In this document: positions 24,626 to 32,789 of the stretch, piece by piece
Numbering within the stretch: the stretch's first letter is position 1
Layout: every line of letters begins with the position of its first letter
Assembly (NCBI GenBank): GCA_007751255.1
Contig: CP036296.1
Coordinates: 5,828,001 to 5,892,000, forward strand
Direction of reading: 5' to 3'
Origin: Engelhardtia mirabilis
Lineage (GTDB): Bacteria; Planctomycetota; UBA1135; GCA-002686595
Length of the DNA: 64,000 bases
The notes under the pieces: model-generated
What the model saw: only the letters and a program-made list of their open reading frames with translations
Databases searched by the model: none
What the model was told of the DNA's origin: nothing
Made by a program: the position numbers and the translations under genes

Positions 24626-26899
24626 GTGAAGCCGCTCCACCTGCTGTGTGCCCTGGCCCTGTCCGCGATGACCACGGCGCCCCCATGGGCGCAGAACCCC
24701 GCCGACGGCCTGCGCGCGGCGCAGGTCGAGGAGCGCCTGGCCGCGATCGGCAACCTGGAGGAGCTGGGGCACGAGAACGCCGAGGACCTGCTGCTGAGCG
24801 TCCTGGACGACGACGATTGGGAGGTCGTGGAGCGCGCGGCCCAGGCCCTGGGTCGGCGCGGGGGCAAGGACTCGATCAAGGTCCTCGCGGGCCTGGCCGT
24901 GGACGCCCCCCTGCGTCGCGTGCGCCATGCGGCGGCCCGCTCGCTGGTCAAGATCGACCCCGAACAGGGTCTCGAGCGCCTGCTCAAGGCGGTCAAGGGC
25001 AAGCGCATCGTCGAGGCCGCCGAGGCCCTGGCGGCCGGAATGGAAGCACTCGAGGGCGAGGCCGAGCTGGGCAAGACGTCCAAGCTGCTCGAGAACGACG
25101 AGGGGGACGTGCGCGCCGCCCTGGCCCGAGCCGAGCTGCTGGTCGATCCCTCGCCGGCCCACTTCGCCGATCTGCTCGCCCGCGACGACGTGCGCGTGCG
25201 CGCGGCCGCTCTCGAGACCCTGCGCGGACGCGCGACGGTGGCGCATCTCGAGCCTGTGGCGAAGCTGCTCGCGGGCGGCGACGTCACCGACGTGGTCGCG
25301 CGCCGAGCCGTGGCGCTGATGGCAGACCTGGCCACCGATACGGGCGCCCGGCCGCACCTCGACGCCCTGCCGCCCGCGCGCGCCGCCGAGGTCGCGGCGC
25401 TGATCCTCTACGAGCCCCTCGAGGCCTCGCGCCAGAAGCTGGCCCGCGAGCTGGCCGAGCGCGCCGCGGCCGCGGACGACACCGGCGCCCGCGCCCTCTC
25501 GATCGTGGCCTTCGAACGCCTGGGCGAGAGCGAGGGCGAGCGCCTGAAGTCCCTCGCGGTCGACGACGAGCCGCGCGTGCGCCTGCGCGCAGCCCAAGCC
25601 CTGGGTCGCGTGGACGCCCTGGCCCACCGCGCCTTCCTGGTGGAGCGCTTGGTCGCCGAGCCCGACGCGGGCGTGCGTCGCGAGCTCGCGACGACGCTGG
25701 GGCGACGCACCTTGGCGGTCGTGCTGCCGGCCCTGGTCACGGCCCTCGACGACGCCGACTGGGGCGTGGGCGCCTGCGCCGCCGTGTCGATCGGCAAGCT
25801 GGCAACCGTGGCCTCGGTCGAGCCGCTGCAGCGCATTCGCAACGAGCACGAGGACTGGCGCCTGCGCGCCGCGGCCACGGTCGGCCTGGGCCTGATCCAC
25901 GAGCCCGCCGCGATCCCGCCCCTGATCGCCGCCCTCGAGGACGACGACTCGATCGTCGCGCTCTGCGCCCACGAGGCCCTGCGGCGCTTGACCAAGCGCA
26001 TCGACGTCGAGGCCACGCGCGAGGCGTGGCAGGCCTGGTACGACGACGGCGGCAGCGCCATGCGCTTCACCCACCCCGAGGACGACGCGGAACGCCGCGC
26101 GAAGTACGGCTACGGCGTGCCCTACGGCGAAATCTACCGCGGCCTCGACGTGGTCGTGCTCGAGAGCCGCGCCGACCACATCCAAGAGCTGCTCGAGCGT
26201 CAACACATCGCCTACCGCTTGACCCAGTCCTCGCGCGTGCGCCGCGATGGCCTGCACCCGGACGCGATCTTCGTGGCCAACTGCACCGGCGAGATCGAGG
26301 CCGGCGACGCAGAGCTGCTCGAGTGGTACGTGCTGTGCGGCGGCCAGCTCTTCGGCTCCTGTTGGGCCCTGACCGAGACCGTCGCGCGAGTCTTCCCCGG
26401 CGTGATCGCCAAGGTCGACACGCGCTCGGAAGTGCTCGACGACGTGGAGTCCTTCCCGTGCTCCGACGACAGCCCCTTCCTGAAGGGCGTGTTCCCCGGC
26501 GACACGCGGCCGATCTACCACCTGGAGGGCGCCCACCTGATCCGGGTCCTCGCGCCCGAGCGCGCCGAGGTGTTGATCGACAGCCCCGACGCCGCCGACG
26601 TGTGGGGCGAGGGCAACCTGGCGGCCTGGTTCCGGGTCGGCCACGGGGTCGTCCTGGACTCCTCCAACCACTTCGACCTGCAGGGCCTGGCCGTGGCGCC
26701 GGGCGTGTCGAAGCCCGACCAGCGCCGCGCCTACGCCGTGGACCACATGGGCATCGACTACGCGCGCCTGCGCGACCTCGACGCCTCCGGCGAGGACGTG
26801 TGGAAGAACGCCGCCCGCGCCGCCCGCGAGGTGCCCGACCTGTCGGCCTTCCGCTTCGTGACCAACTTCGTGGCCGCCCGACGCTCTGGCGACCTCTGA
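24626..26899 (+). CDS. Secreted HEAT-repeat protein with C-terminal amidotransferase-like domain
   Basis: The 757-residue product starts at a GTG at 24626 and has a signal peptide ending near PPWAQ. Residues about 30-480 are HEAT-like helical repeats with recurring D-D-x-W-x-V and R-x-x-A-A-x-A-L-G motifs. The C-terminal 250 residues (from about 505) resemble the ThuA/class I glutamine-amidotransferase fold: VVVLESR, then AIFVANCTGEIEAGD, then LCGGQLFGSCWAL, where the Cys sits in a nucleophile-elbow-like turn. It is probably a protein-interaction scaffold with a hydrolase-like module. A small hypothetical gene follows. Confidence 0.78.
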   Translation: MKPLHLLCALALSAMTTAPPWAQNPADGLRAAQVEERLAAIGNLEELGHENAEDLLLSVLDDDDWEVVERAAQALGRRGGKDSIKVLAGLAVDAPLRRVRHAAARSLVKIDPEQGLERLLKAVKGKRIVEAAEALAAGMEALEGEAELGKTSKLLENDEGDVRAALARAELLVDPSPAHFADLLARDDVRVRAAALETLRGRATVAHLEPVAKLLAGGDVTDVVARRAVALMADLATDTGARPHLDALPPARAAEVAALILYEPLEASRQKLARELAERAAAADDTGARALSIVAFERLGESEGERLKSLAVDDEPRVRLRAAQALGRVDALAHRAFLVERLVAEPDAGVRRELATTLGRRTLAVVLPALVTALDDADWGVGACAAVSIGKLATVASVEPLQRIRNEHEDWRLRAAATVGLGLIHEPAAIPPLIAALEDDDSIVALCAHEALRRLTKRIDVEATREAWQAWYDDGGSAMRFTHPEDDAERRAKYGYGVPYGEIYRGLDVVVLESRADHIQELLERQHIAYRLTQSSRVRRDGLHPDAIFVANCTGEIEAGDAELLEWYVLCGGQLFGSCWALTETVARVFPGVIAKVDTRSEVLDDVESFPCSDDSPFLKGVFPGDTRPIYHLEGAHLIRVLAPERAEVLIDSPDAADVWGEGNLAAWFRVGHGVVLDSSNHFDLQGLAVAPGVSKPDQRRAYAVDHMGIDYARLRDLDASGEDVWKNAARAAREVPDLSAFRFVTNFVAARRSGDL

Positions 26900-26942
26900 T
26901 CCGCCCGGCTGATCCGACCCGCAACCGACCCGACCCGAGACG

Positions 26943-27410
26943 ATGTTCGACATCGAAGCCCTCGACCCCGCCAGCCGCTCCCTGGCCCACGAGCTCCTGC
27001 GCCACCACCCCGAACTCAAGGGGCACGCGCGCATCGAACAGCGCCCCGGTCGCGACGAGGCCTACTTGATCCTGACCATCCCGGCGGCCGTCGAGGGCGA
27101 GCCGGCGATGGTCGTCGACAGCGGCGACCCCGAGCGGGTGCTGGTCCAGTGGGGCCGCTGGAGCCAGGAGTTCACCGCGCCGCGCGGAGGCGGACGCTCG
27201 AGCGAGCTGGCCGAAGCGATCAGCCTGGTCGAGGACCTCTTGGCCGACACGGTCACGATCTGGACCCTCGAGGTCGATGGCCGCTGGCGCGGCGCCGGCG
27301 TGCTCTACGACGAGTTCGACGAGCGGCGGCTGCTCTCGGGTCTGAAGCCCGGCTCGCGCCTCGAGCTACGCACCTGGTCCGGCGGACGCATCGACGTGAT
27401 CGAGCGCTGA
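26943..27410 (+). CDS. Hypothetical cytoplasmic protein
   Basis: The 155-residue product shows no signal peptide or membrane segment and no family I recognise. It is acidic with alternating hydrophobic strands (AYLILTIPAAV, RVLVQWGRWSQEF, VTIWTLEVDG), so an alpha/beta fold is likely. It begins 43 nt after the HEAT-repeat gene in the same direction and may be cotranscribed with it. Confidence 0.6.
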   Translation: MFDIEALDPASRSLAHELLRHHPELKGHARIEQRPGRDEAYLILTIPAAVEGEPAMVVDSGDPERVLVQWGRWSQEFTAPRGGGRSSELAEAISLVEDLLADTVTIWTLEVDGRWRGAGVLYDEFDERRLLSGLKPGSRLELRTWSGGRIDVIER

Positions 27411-27436
27411 GGGCGCGGGGACCCGTCCGTCGCGGA

Positions 27437-27637
27437 CTACTCGCCGGTCTGCCGCGACGGGTTGGCCGACGCGTCCCGAGACCGCAGGTGCATGACGACG
27501 ATCGCGCTGGCGATGGACGCGGCCGTGGCCGCCGGCAAGCGCCCCTCGGGTCCCACGCTCCAGAAGCAGGCCAGGGCCAGGGACGAGCAGATTCCGGCGA
27601 CGATCGCCACAGCGATCAGATCAGTCAGGGTCGGCAT
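27437..27637 (-). CDS. Small two-helix membrane protein
   Basis: AAGGAGG lies 5-6 nt before the ATG at 27637, a strong ribosome-binding site that supports this 66-residue gene. It has two hydrophobic segments (about 5-27 and 33-50) and a charged C-terminus. An 18-bp palindrome (27657-27674) lies just upstream. The function is unknown. Confidence 0.65.
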   Translation of the reverse strand: MPTLTDLIAVAIVAGICSSLALACFWSVGPEGRLPAATAASIASAIVVMHLRSRDASANPSRQTGE

Positions 27638-27794
27638 GGGTTCCTCCTTGGCGGAGCCGTCGCCGCGGCGACGGGATGCTGCTCCGCGAGCTTCGTCTTA
27701 GCAGCTCCCCCCGAAATCGGTCAACGCCGGGGGTCGTGGCGTCGGAATCACGGCGGCGGGATCCCCTGTCCCTCACCACCGGGCGCCCCATTCG

Positions 27795-28535
27795 TCACGG
27801 CCTCGATTCGAGCATCGAGCTCGCGGTGACCTTGCCGCGCGGGGCCAGGTCGCGTCCTCGAAAGGCGATCCACAGTCCGACGGCGACACTCCAGAACACG
27901 CCCATGAGGACCGGTCCCGACAACGCTCCCGCGCGCGCGAGGGCGGCGTCCTCCGCGGGATTCGGCCCCAGGACGGCGTTCAGGTGATTGTGGAGGCCGT
28001 GCAGGACGACCGAGACCAGGACGAGCCCGCGAGCCGAGTTGAAGGCGAAGGTATGCATGACCGCCATCGGGATGGTCAGCAGCAGGTAGGGGATCAGCGC
28101 CAGCCCCGCCTCGAGCGGGGAGCTGTCCGGTCCGGCGCCCCACATCAGGACCAACGGTAGGTGCCAGAAGGCCCACGAGACGGCGACCACGACGGAGGAG
28201 CGCAGGGCGCCACCAGTTTCCTGGAGCAGCGGAAGCTGCGTCCCTCGCCAGCCGAGTTCCTCCCCGATGACGAGCACGCAGGAAGCCAGCAGCAGGCCCG
28301 CGAAGCCGAGCGGACCCACTTCGGACCTGAACGTCACGCCGGTCAGGGCGAAGACCACGGTCGATGCGACCGCGAAGTAGCCGGCAGGGAGCAGGGCGCC
28401 CGTCCAGCCTCGCCAATCACTGATGCGAACGTCGACCAGGTGCCGCCAAAGGGCCCGCAGGCCGGCCGCTCCCGCCCGATGTCGCCAGGCCAGGATCGCA
28501 CCCGCGACGGGACCGAGCACGCCGCCGCCCAGCAC
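27795..28535 (-). CDS. CPBP family intramembrane metalloprotease
   Basis: The 246-residue polytopic protein carries the CPBP (Rce1/Abi) motifs: VIGEELGWRG (the EE...R metal-binding motif), FWHLPLV, and HGLHNHL. These place catalytic residues within membrane helices. Family members cleave prenylated or signal peptides or act in bacteriocin immunity. The start is uncertain: GTG at 28535 is used, but the frame stays open toward the palindrome at 28614 without an ATG. The usual first helix seems missing, so the 5' end may have been altered by that element. Confidence 0.78.
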   Translation of the reverse strand: MLGGGVLGPVAGAILAWRHRAGAAGLRALWRHLVDVRISDWRGWTGALLPAGYFAVASTVVFALTGVTFRSEVGPLGFAGLLLASCVLVIGEELGWRGTQLPLLQETGGALRSSVVVAVSWAFWHLPLVLMWGAGPDSSPLEAGLALIPYLLLTIPMAVMHTFAFNSARGLVLVSVVLHGLHNHLNAVLGPNPAEDAALARAGALSGPVLMGVFWSVAVGLWIAFRGRDLAPRGKVTASSMLESRP

Positions 28536-28613
28536 GAGCCAGTGCGCGGGAGTCCCGCCGCGCAGGGCGACGAAGTCCGAGAACCAAGTTGCAACGTAGG
28601 GGTTGGAGAACGA

Positions 28614-28728
28614 GTGGGACGTACGGTGGCGGGATCATTTGTCCCACGACCCCGGGCATCCGCGGCGCCTCCGGCGCTGCGGATGCCCGGGGTCGTGGGA
28701 CAAATGATCCCGCCACCGTACGTCCCAC
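28614..28728. repeat. Giant palindrome, family A copy 2
   Basis: The arms of 56 nt or so surround the centre tcc (28670-28672), with one G-T mismatch in the inner stem. The outer blocks match copy 1: gtgggacgtacggtg, then gcgggatcatttgtccca. The inner stem (acccc gggcatccgc) is unrelated to the other copies. It lies upstream of the CPBP gene and, with its tandem extension, directly downstream of the haem lipoprotein gene. Confidence 0.9.
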
Positions 28729-28796
28729 GCCACCGTACGTCCCACGCCACCGTACGTCCCACGCCACCGTACGTCCCACGCCACCGTACGTCCCAC
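28712..28796. repeat. Five tandem 17-bp repeats extending the palindrome arm
   Basis: The unit gccaccgtacgtcccac is repeated five times without change at 28712, 28729, 28746, 28763 and 28780. The first unit belongs to the right arm of the palindrome. The array ends 4 nt before the stop codon of the haem lipoprotein gene (28801). Confidence 0.95.
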
Positions 28797-28800
28797 GACG

Positions 28801-29220
28801 CTACTCGAGCGTCAACAGCCAGCGCGCCAGCAGCTCGCGGTCCTCGAGCGAGATCGGGCGCGGGGGCGGGTTCATCGGCACCATCGCCTCGGATTTCAAC
28901 AGGGCCAGGCGACTGTCCTTGGCCACCCAGGCCTCGGGATTCTCGATGAAGTCCGCCAAGTCGGCGACGTTCCAGTGGGCGTCGAGGCCCGCGAGCTTCG
29001 GCCCGCCGAAGCCGTCCATGTCCATGTGGGGCCGGCCGTGACAGGTCCAGCAAGTCCCCGCCTCGAAGACGGCGATGGCGGCGTCCACGTCGAGTTCGGC
29101 GGCGGGAGCCGGGCCGGAGTCGCCGCTGCCTTCGGTCGCCGGTTCACTGCCGCCACAGGCGACGAGCGGCAGGACCAGCGGGGCCACGAGGACGCAGAGA
29201 CGAAGCGGGCTGGGGAGCAT
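28801..29220 (-). CDS. Lipoprotein with single haem c-binding motif
   Basis: From the ATG at 29220 the product has 139 residues. The leader ends VACGGS (lipobox Cys22), so it is probably membrane-anchored. A single CXXCH motif (CWTCHG) should bind one haem c covalently. Two conserved-looking MDMDG and MVPMNPP segments follow; a Met there could be the distal ligand. It probably carries electrons in the periplasm. It precedes the tandem-repeat/palindrome element with no spacer and is separate from the UPRTase operon upstream by 29 nt. Confidence 0.75.
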   Translation of the reverse strand: MLPSPLRLCVLVAPLVLPLVACGGSEPATEGSGDSGPAPAAELDVDAAIAVFEAGTCWTCHGRPHMDMDGFGGPKLAGLDAHWNVADLADFIENPEAWVAKDSRLALLKSEAMVPMNPPPRPISLEDRELLARWLLTLE

Positions 29221-29249
29221 GGGGAGTGGGTCCGAGTCGGCCGGCGCGT

Positions 29250-30056
29250 TCAGCACCAGGCGTTGTTGAGGATCTCGCCGACGCCGCCGGCGCCGGGGAC
29301 GATGTAACCGTGGTCGTTGAGGCCGCGCTCTTCGCTCCAGCGTTCGCCGGGCGTGGTCGCGAGCACGTCGGGGGCGGAGAGGCCGCGGTCGAGCCGCGCC
29401 GCGAACACGTGCACCAGCTCCGAGGCCTCGGTCACGCGGCGCACGAACTCCGGCGTGGCGATCATCGGCAGGACCACCACCTTCGCCGGGCGGCCGTGGT
29501 GCTCCAGGTAGTGCTCGAGGGCGCGCACGACCGTCGAGCCGGTTGCACCCATCGGATCGGGGATCACCAGGGTCGCGCCCTCGACCGTGCCGCCGACCTT
29601 GCTGCCGGACAGGTCCACGCCGGTCACGCGGCCCTGGTCGTCGCTGATGCGCGCCATGTTCAGGTGGTCGAGGCGCGTGCAAGCATCCGGCAGCACCGCC
29701 GTCAGCATCTCGAACACGATCTGCGCCGGGACGATGCCTCCGCGGATCACGTCCACCACGACCACCGAATGGCTCGGATCGAGGGCCTCGCCGCGGAAGA
29801 CGCCCTCGGCGGGGTGGAACTCCTGCATGCGCGTGGAGACCTCCACCCGAGCGCGGGGCAACTCGTTGCCGAGGGCTTCCACCGCGAGGCTGTGGTAGAC
29901 GAGCTCCAACAGGCGATAGAGCTCCGCGCGCCGCGAATCGCCGTTGCCCAGCCGCGCGATCGCGGACTGGATCAGGGCGTTGTCCACCAGGTGCACCCGC
30001 TCGCCGTAGTAGTGCTCGCGCTCACCCGCGCGGCGGATCAACTCGCTGTTCGGCAC
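29250..30056 (-). CDS. Uracil phosphoribosyltransferase-like protein
   Basis: I start at the GTG at 30056 (VPNSELI), 5 nt after the stop of the aminotransferase gene. The 268-residue product contains the PRPP loop DPMGATGST and the C-terminal uracil-pocket signature GLNDHGYIVPGAGGVGE, both typical of uracil phosphoribosyltransferases. It would make UMP from uracil and PRPP. It is longer than the usual 210-residue Upp, with an N-terminal helical extension (about 60 residues). That, and the aminotransferase partner, leave open a modified substrate. Confidence 0.82.
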   Translation of the reverse strand: MPNSELIRRAGEREHYYGERVHLVDNALIQSAIARLGNGDSRRAELYRLLELVYHSLAVEALGNELPRARVEVSTRMQEFHPAEGVFRGEALDPSHSVVVVDVIRGGIVPAQIVFEMLTAVLPDACTRLDHLNMARISDDQGRVTGVDLSGSKVGGTVEGATLVIPDPMGATGSTVVRALEHYLEHHGRPAKVVVLPMIATPEFVRRVTEASELVHVFAARLDRGLSAPDVLATTPGERWSEERGLNDHGYIVPGAGGVGEILNNAWC

Positions 30057-30061
30057 GCCGC

Positions 30062-31312
30062 TCAACCCTCGAGGCTGCTGGCCAGGGTCTCCACCAAGCG
30101 CGGGATCGTCACCGCCGGCGTGGCGCACAGGGCCAGGCGGACGGCGCCGTCGAGCGGCACGAAGAACACGCCCTTGTCCTGGGCGCGAGCCACGGTCCCG
30201 TCGGGGTCGTCGGTGAAGACCGAGACGAAGAAGCCGCCCTCGTAGCGCGGGTAGGCCAATCCCGCCGCGGCGGCCTCGCGGTTGAAGGCCTGGACGCGGT
30301 CGTCGAGTAGGGCCACCAGCTCGCCGCGCTCGGCGATCGAGCGGGCGCGCAGCTCGGGGTCGTTCAGGACCTTGGCCACGGTCAACATCCCGAGGTTGTT
30401 GCAGTTGGACCAGGTCCCGCGGCAGGTGTAACCCAGGGCGTTGGCCAGGTGCTCGCGGGTCTCCGGGGTGGCATCGGCCGAGTGGAAGGCCGCCAGCGCA
30501 CCGATGCGGCTGCCGTACTGGGTGAAGGCCTTCGACGCGGTCCAGGCGGCGAGCACCTGCACGCGCCCGACCAGGCGTTCGGCCAGGGGCTGCCAGGAGG
30601 CGGTGTGCGGCGCGGCGAACTTCTCGTAGGCCAGGTCCAGGAGCAGGGTCACCGGCGCCTCGCCGGACAGCTCCAGGAGCAGGTCGCCGATGCGCTCCAA
30701 CTCACCCGCGTCGAGGGAGTAGCCGGTGGGGTTGTGGCAGGGGGTGTTCAGGACCAGCAGCAATCGCCCTTGACGCGCGATCAGGCGCCGCGCCTCGACC
30801 TCGAGGGCGGCTACGTCGAAGGCGCCGCTCTCGTCGAAGTTGCGGAAGGTGGCGAAGCGCCGCCCGCTGTGCTCGGCCAGGATCCCGTAGGGCTCCCAGT
30901 AGAAGCTCGAGGTCAACAGCGCGTTGCCCGGCTCGAGGAAGTTGACGATCGCGTTGTAGACCGCGCCGGTGCCGCCGGGGGTTGCCACCGCGATGGCCTG
31001 ACCGGCGAGGGTCGTGCCCTCGGTCAGGTCGCGCACCACCGCGTCGAGGAACTCCGCCTGCCCGCGGATCGGCGCGTAGCCCGCCGCGCGACGCCCGTCG
31101 ATCGAGCGCATGGCGTCGTAGACCGACGGCATCACCGCGAGTTGGCCGTCGTCGGTGAACAGCGCACCCAAGGTCGCGTTGAGCACGTCCTCCCCCGCCG
31201 CCGCGCGGGCCTGGGCCATCGCGTTGAGCCGGAAGATCGGATCGTCGCCCGGTCGGTCGGAGCTGGCGGGGACCAGGGTGTGGTCGGAGGAGGTCGAAAT
31301 GGCGCTATCCAA
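30062..31312 (-). CDS. Fold-type I PLP-dependent aminotransferase (AspC/TyrB-like)
   Basis: The 416-residue product shows NTPCHNPTGY (cofactor-phosphate region), LLLDLAYEKFA and AWTASKAFTQYGSRIGAL, where the Lys is the expected PLP-binding residue and the Arg region the carboxylate site. The layout fits class I aromatic/aspartate aminotransferases. The start used is a TTG at 31312 with no clear ribosome-binding site. It is tightly coupled to the UPRTase-like gene downstream, which is an unusual pairing. The substrate is not evident. Confidence 0.82.
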   Translation of the reverse strand: MDSAISTSSDHTLVPASSDRPGDDPIFRLNAMAQARAAAGEDVLNATLGALFTDDGQLAVMPSVYDAMRSIDGRRAAGYAPIRGQAEFLDAVVRDLTEGTTLAGQAIAVATPGGTGAVYNAIVNFLEPGNALLTSSFYWEPYGILAEHSGRRFATFRNFDESGAFDVAALEVEARRLIARQGRLLLVLNTPCHNPTGYSLDAGELERIGDLLLELSGEAPVTLLLDLAYEKFAAPHTASWQPLAERLVGRVQVLAAWTASKAFTQYGSRIGALAAFHSADATPETREHLANALGYTCRGTWSNCNNLGMLTVAKVLNDPELRARSIAERGELVALLDDRVQAFNREAAAAGLAYPRYEGGFFVSVFTDDPDGTVARAQDKGVFFVPLDGAVRLALCATPAVTIPRLVETLASSLEG

Positions 31313-31421
31313 GGGGAGCTCGTCGGGGTTGGCGGAGCCCGCCAGGATACCCGACGATCCGGCCCCCTCCCCGCGCGGGTTGGGGCGGATCGCCGCCGCT
31401 CGCGCCGCACCGGGACGGCCA

Positions 31422-31457
31422 GAGGCCAGCCGCCCGCCATCGCGGGGGGCTGGCCTC
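31422..31457. terminator. Terminator-like hairpin
   Basis: A 16-bp stem with one mismatch (31422-31437 with 31442-31457) and the loop catc lies 18 nt beyond the stop of the small secreted gene at 31476 on the minus strand. No T-run is present. Confidence 0.55.
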
Positions 31458-31475
31458 CATTCCAGGGCCCCGAGC

Positions 31476-31934
31476 TCAGAGGGTCAGACCCACCCAAGTC
31501 GTCCACTGCTTGTCGCCCATGGGCGACTTGCCCTCCAGGTTGACCTGGAGCGAGTGACTGCCCTTGGAGAACAGCACGTCGGTGGGGATCGAGATGACCC
31601 ACGCGCCGCCGACCTGCATCAAGGCGTAGTCGGTCGTCATCCCGTCGGTCTCCAGGGTCGCCGTCCCGCCCGAGATCGTGAAGGGGTCGACCAGGTCACT
31701 GATCTTCGGCGGGATCCAGCCGGAGGCCGAGAGCAGGCTCGAGCCCTTGTCCGACTTCAGCACGTCGAAGCGCACGCCCATGGTGTGGTCCAGGGTGCTG
31801 TAGGCCACTTGGGCCTCGTCGCTGGAGAACTGCGCGAAGGGCGAGGCGGCGGTGGAGACTCCGGAGAGGGCGACCACGCCGGCCCCCAGGAAGGCGGCCA
31901 GACCGAGACCCGCGAATTTCTTGTTGTTGATCAT
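31476..31934 (-). CDS. Small secreted protein of unknown function
   Basis: The 152-residue product has a Lys-rich N-terminus, a hydrophobic core and a likely cleavage after VSTAAS. The mature part has beta-strand-like alternation and two WV motifs (GAWVISIP, TTWVGLTL). I recognise no domain. A purine stretch (AAGAGA) precedes the ATG. It lies next to another small exported protein on the same strand, both divergent from an ECF sigma factor. Confidence 0.65.
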   Translation of the reverse strand: MINNKKFAGLGLAAFLGAGVVALSGVSTAASPFAQFSSDEAQVAYSTLDHTMGVRFDVLKSDKGSSLLSASGWIPPKISDLVDPFTISGGTATLETDGMTTDYALMQVGGAWVISIPTDVLFSKGSHSLQVNLEGKSPMGDKQWTTWVGLTL

Positions 31935-31988
31935 TGTTCTGTCTCTTGTGTCGTTCGTTGGAGGTGGTTGTTGGCGCGAGGCTCGAAC

Positions 31989-32462
31989 TCAGCTGCCGCT
32001 GGAGACGATCGTGCGCTTGAGCTTCTTGCCGTCGGGGCAGCAGGCGTCGATCTCGTAGGTCATGCGGAAGGCCGTCTTCTCGCCGACGCCGTTGATGGTG
32101 ACGCCGCCCATGCCCACGGTGGTCGAGTTGCTGACCGGGATGTCGTTGGTGTACTCGCCGGGATCTTCGTGGCCGTTGCCGTTGACGTCACAGTGGATGT
32201 GAATGTCACCCGTGAGTTGACATTCCTCGCACTCCGGGGTCTGGCGCTTCTTGATGTCCACGGCGGTCGCTGCGCCACCGATCTTCAGCACGCCGCCGCT
32301 GACCGTGAAGTCCACCTTGCCGCCGACGAGCTCGATGCAGCAGGTCGTGATGCTCTCGACCTGGAAGCTGCCTTCCGTGTCGCAGCCGGCGGCGGTCAAC
32401 CCGACCGCGAGCGCCCCCGCGGCCATGAGTTTCTTGGGGAGCAAGCCATTGAGGTAGGCCAT
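31989..32462 (-). CDS. Small lipoprotein with EF-hand-like calcium loop
   Basis: The 157-residue product begins at the ATG at 32462. The leader ends LTAAGC (lipobox). Several Cys pairs follow (TTCCIEL, ECEEC, DACCPDG), suggesting disulfides. The loop DVNGNGHEDPGE matches the calcium-binding DxNxNGxxDxxE pattern of EF-hand and dockerin repeats. It is probably an extracellular, calcium-stabilised protein. The divergent ECF sigma factor 327 bp away may control it. Confidence 0.68.
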   Translation of the reverse strand: MAYLNGLLPKKLMAAGALAVGLTAAGCDTEGSFQVESITTCCIELVGGKVDFTVSGGVLKIGGAATAVDIKKRQTPECEECQLTGDIHIHCDVNGNGHEDPGEYTNDIPVSNSTTVGMGGVTINGVGEKTAFRMTYEIDACCPDGKKLKRTIVSSGS

Positions 32463-32789
32463 GACGTTTCCGTTGGTTGATGGTCTTGGTTCGGAGCCCA
32501 CTCCTGCGAAGTTCGAGGCGCGAGCTGCCTCCGACGTCGCGTCGCAGGCGGCAACTTCGTGTTGGCCGCCCGACCAGCGGACGACAAGAACTTCAGGTTT
32601 CCTCGACGCCGCGCTACGGCAGCTTCGCCGCTGAAGATGGCGGAAGGCAGCGCGCCCATTCCGACCAGCCCTTCGGAGCGAACCCCAGACTGGCTCCATC
32701 GACAGCCATTCGCCCAGACGGCGACGAGAGGGCGTCGATCTCGCGAGCGTGTCCACCCCCTTGAGAAAATGTCCCACCGAGGTAAACCC
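32463..32789. other. Divergent intergenic region before the ECF sigma gene
   Basis: This 327-bp spacer presumably holds promoters in both directions. The frame of the sigma gene stays open through much of it, but the upstream codons look non-coding. CGAGG lies 6 nt before the chosen ATG at 32790. I see no clear -35/-10 pair. Confidence 0.35.

Noticed and set aside
24454..27069. Very long Arg/Gly/Pro-rich frame overlapping the HEAT gene
   Set aside because: Composition is that of a shifted frame over GC-rich coding DNA, with no signal peptide or motif.
28712..28796. CRISPR array
   Set aside because: The 17-bp units are contiguous with no spacers, and no cas genes are present.
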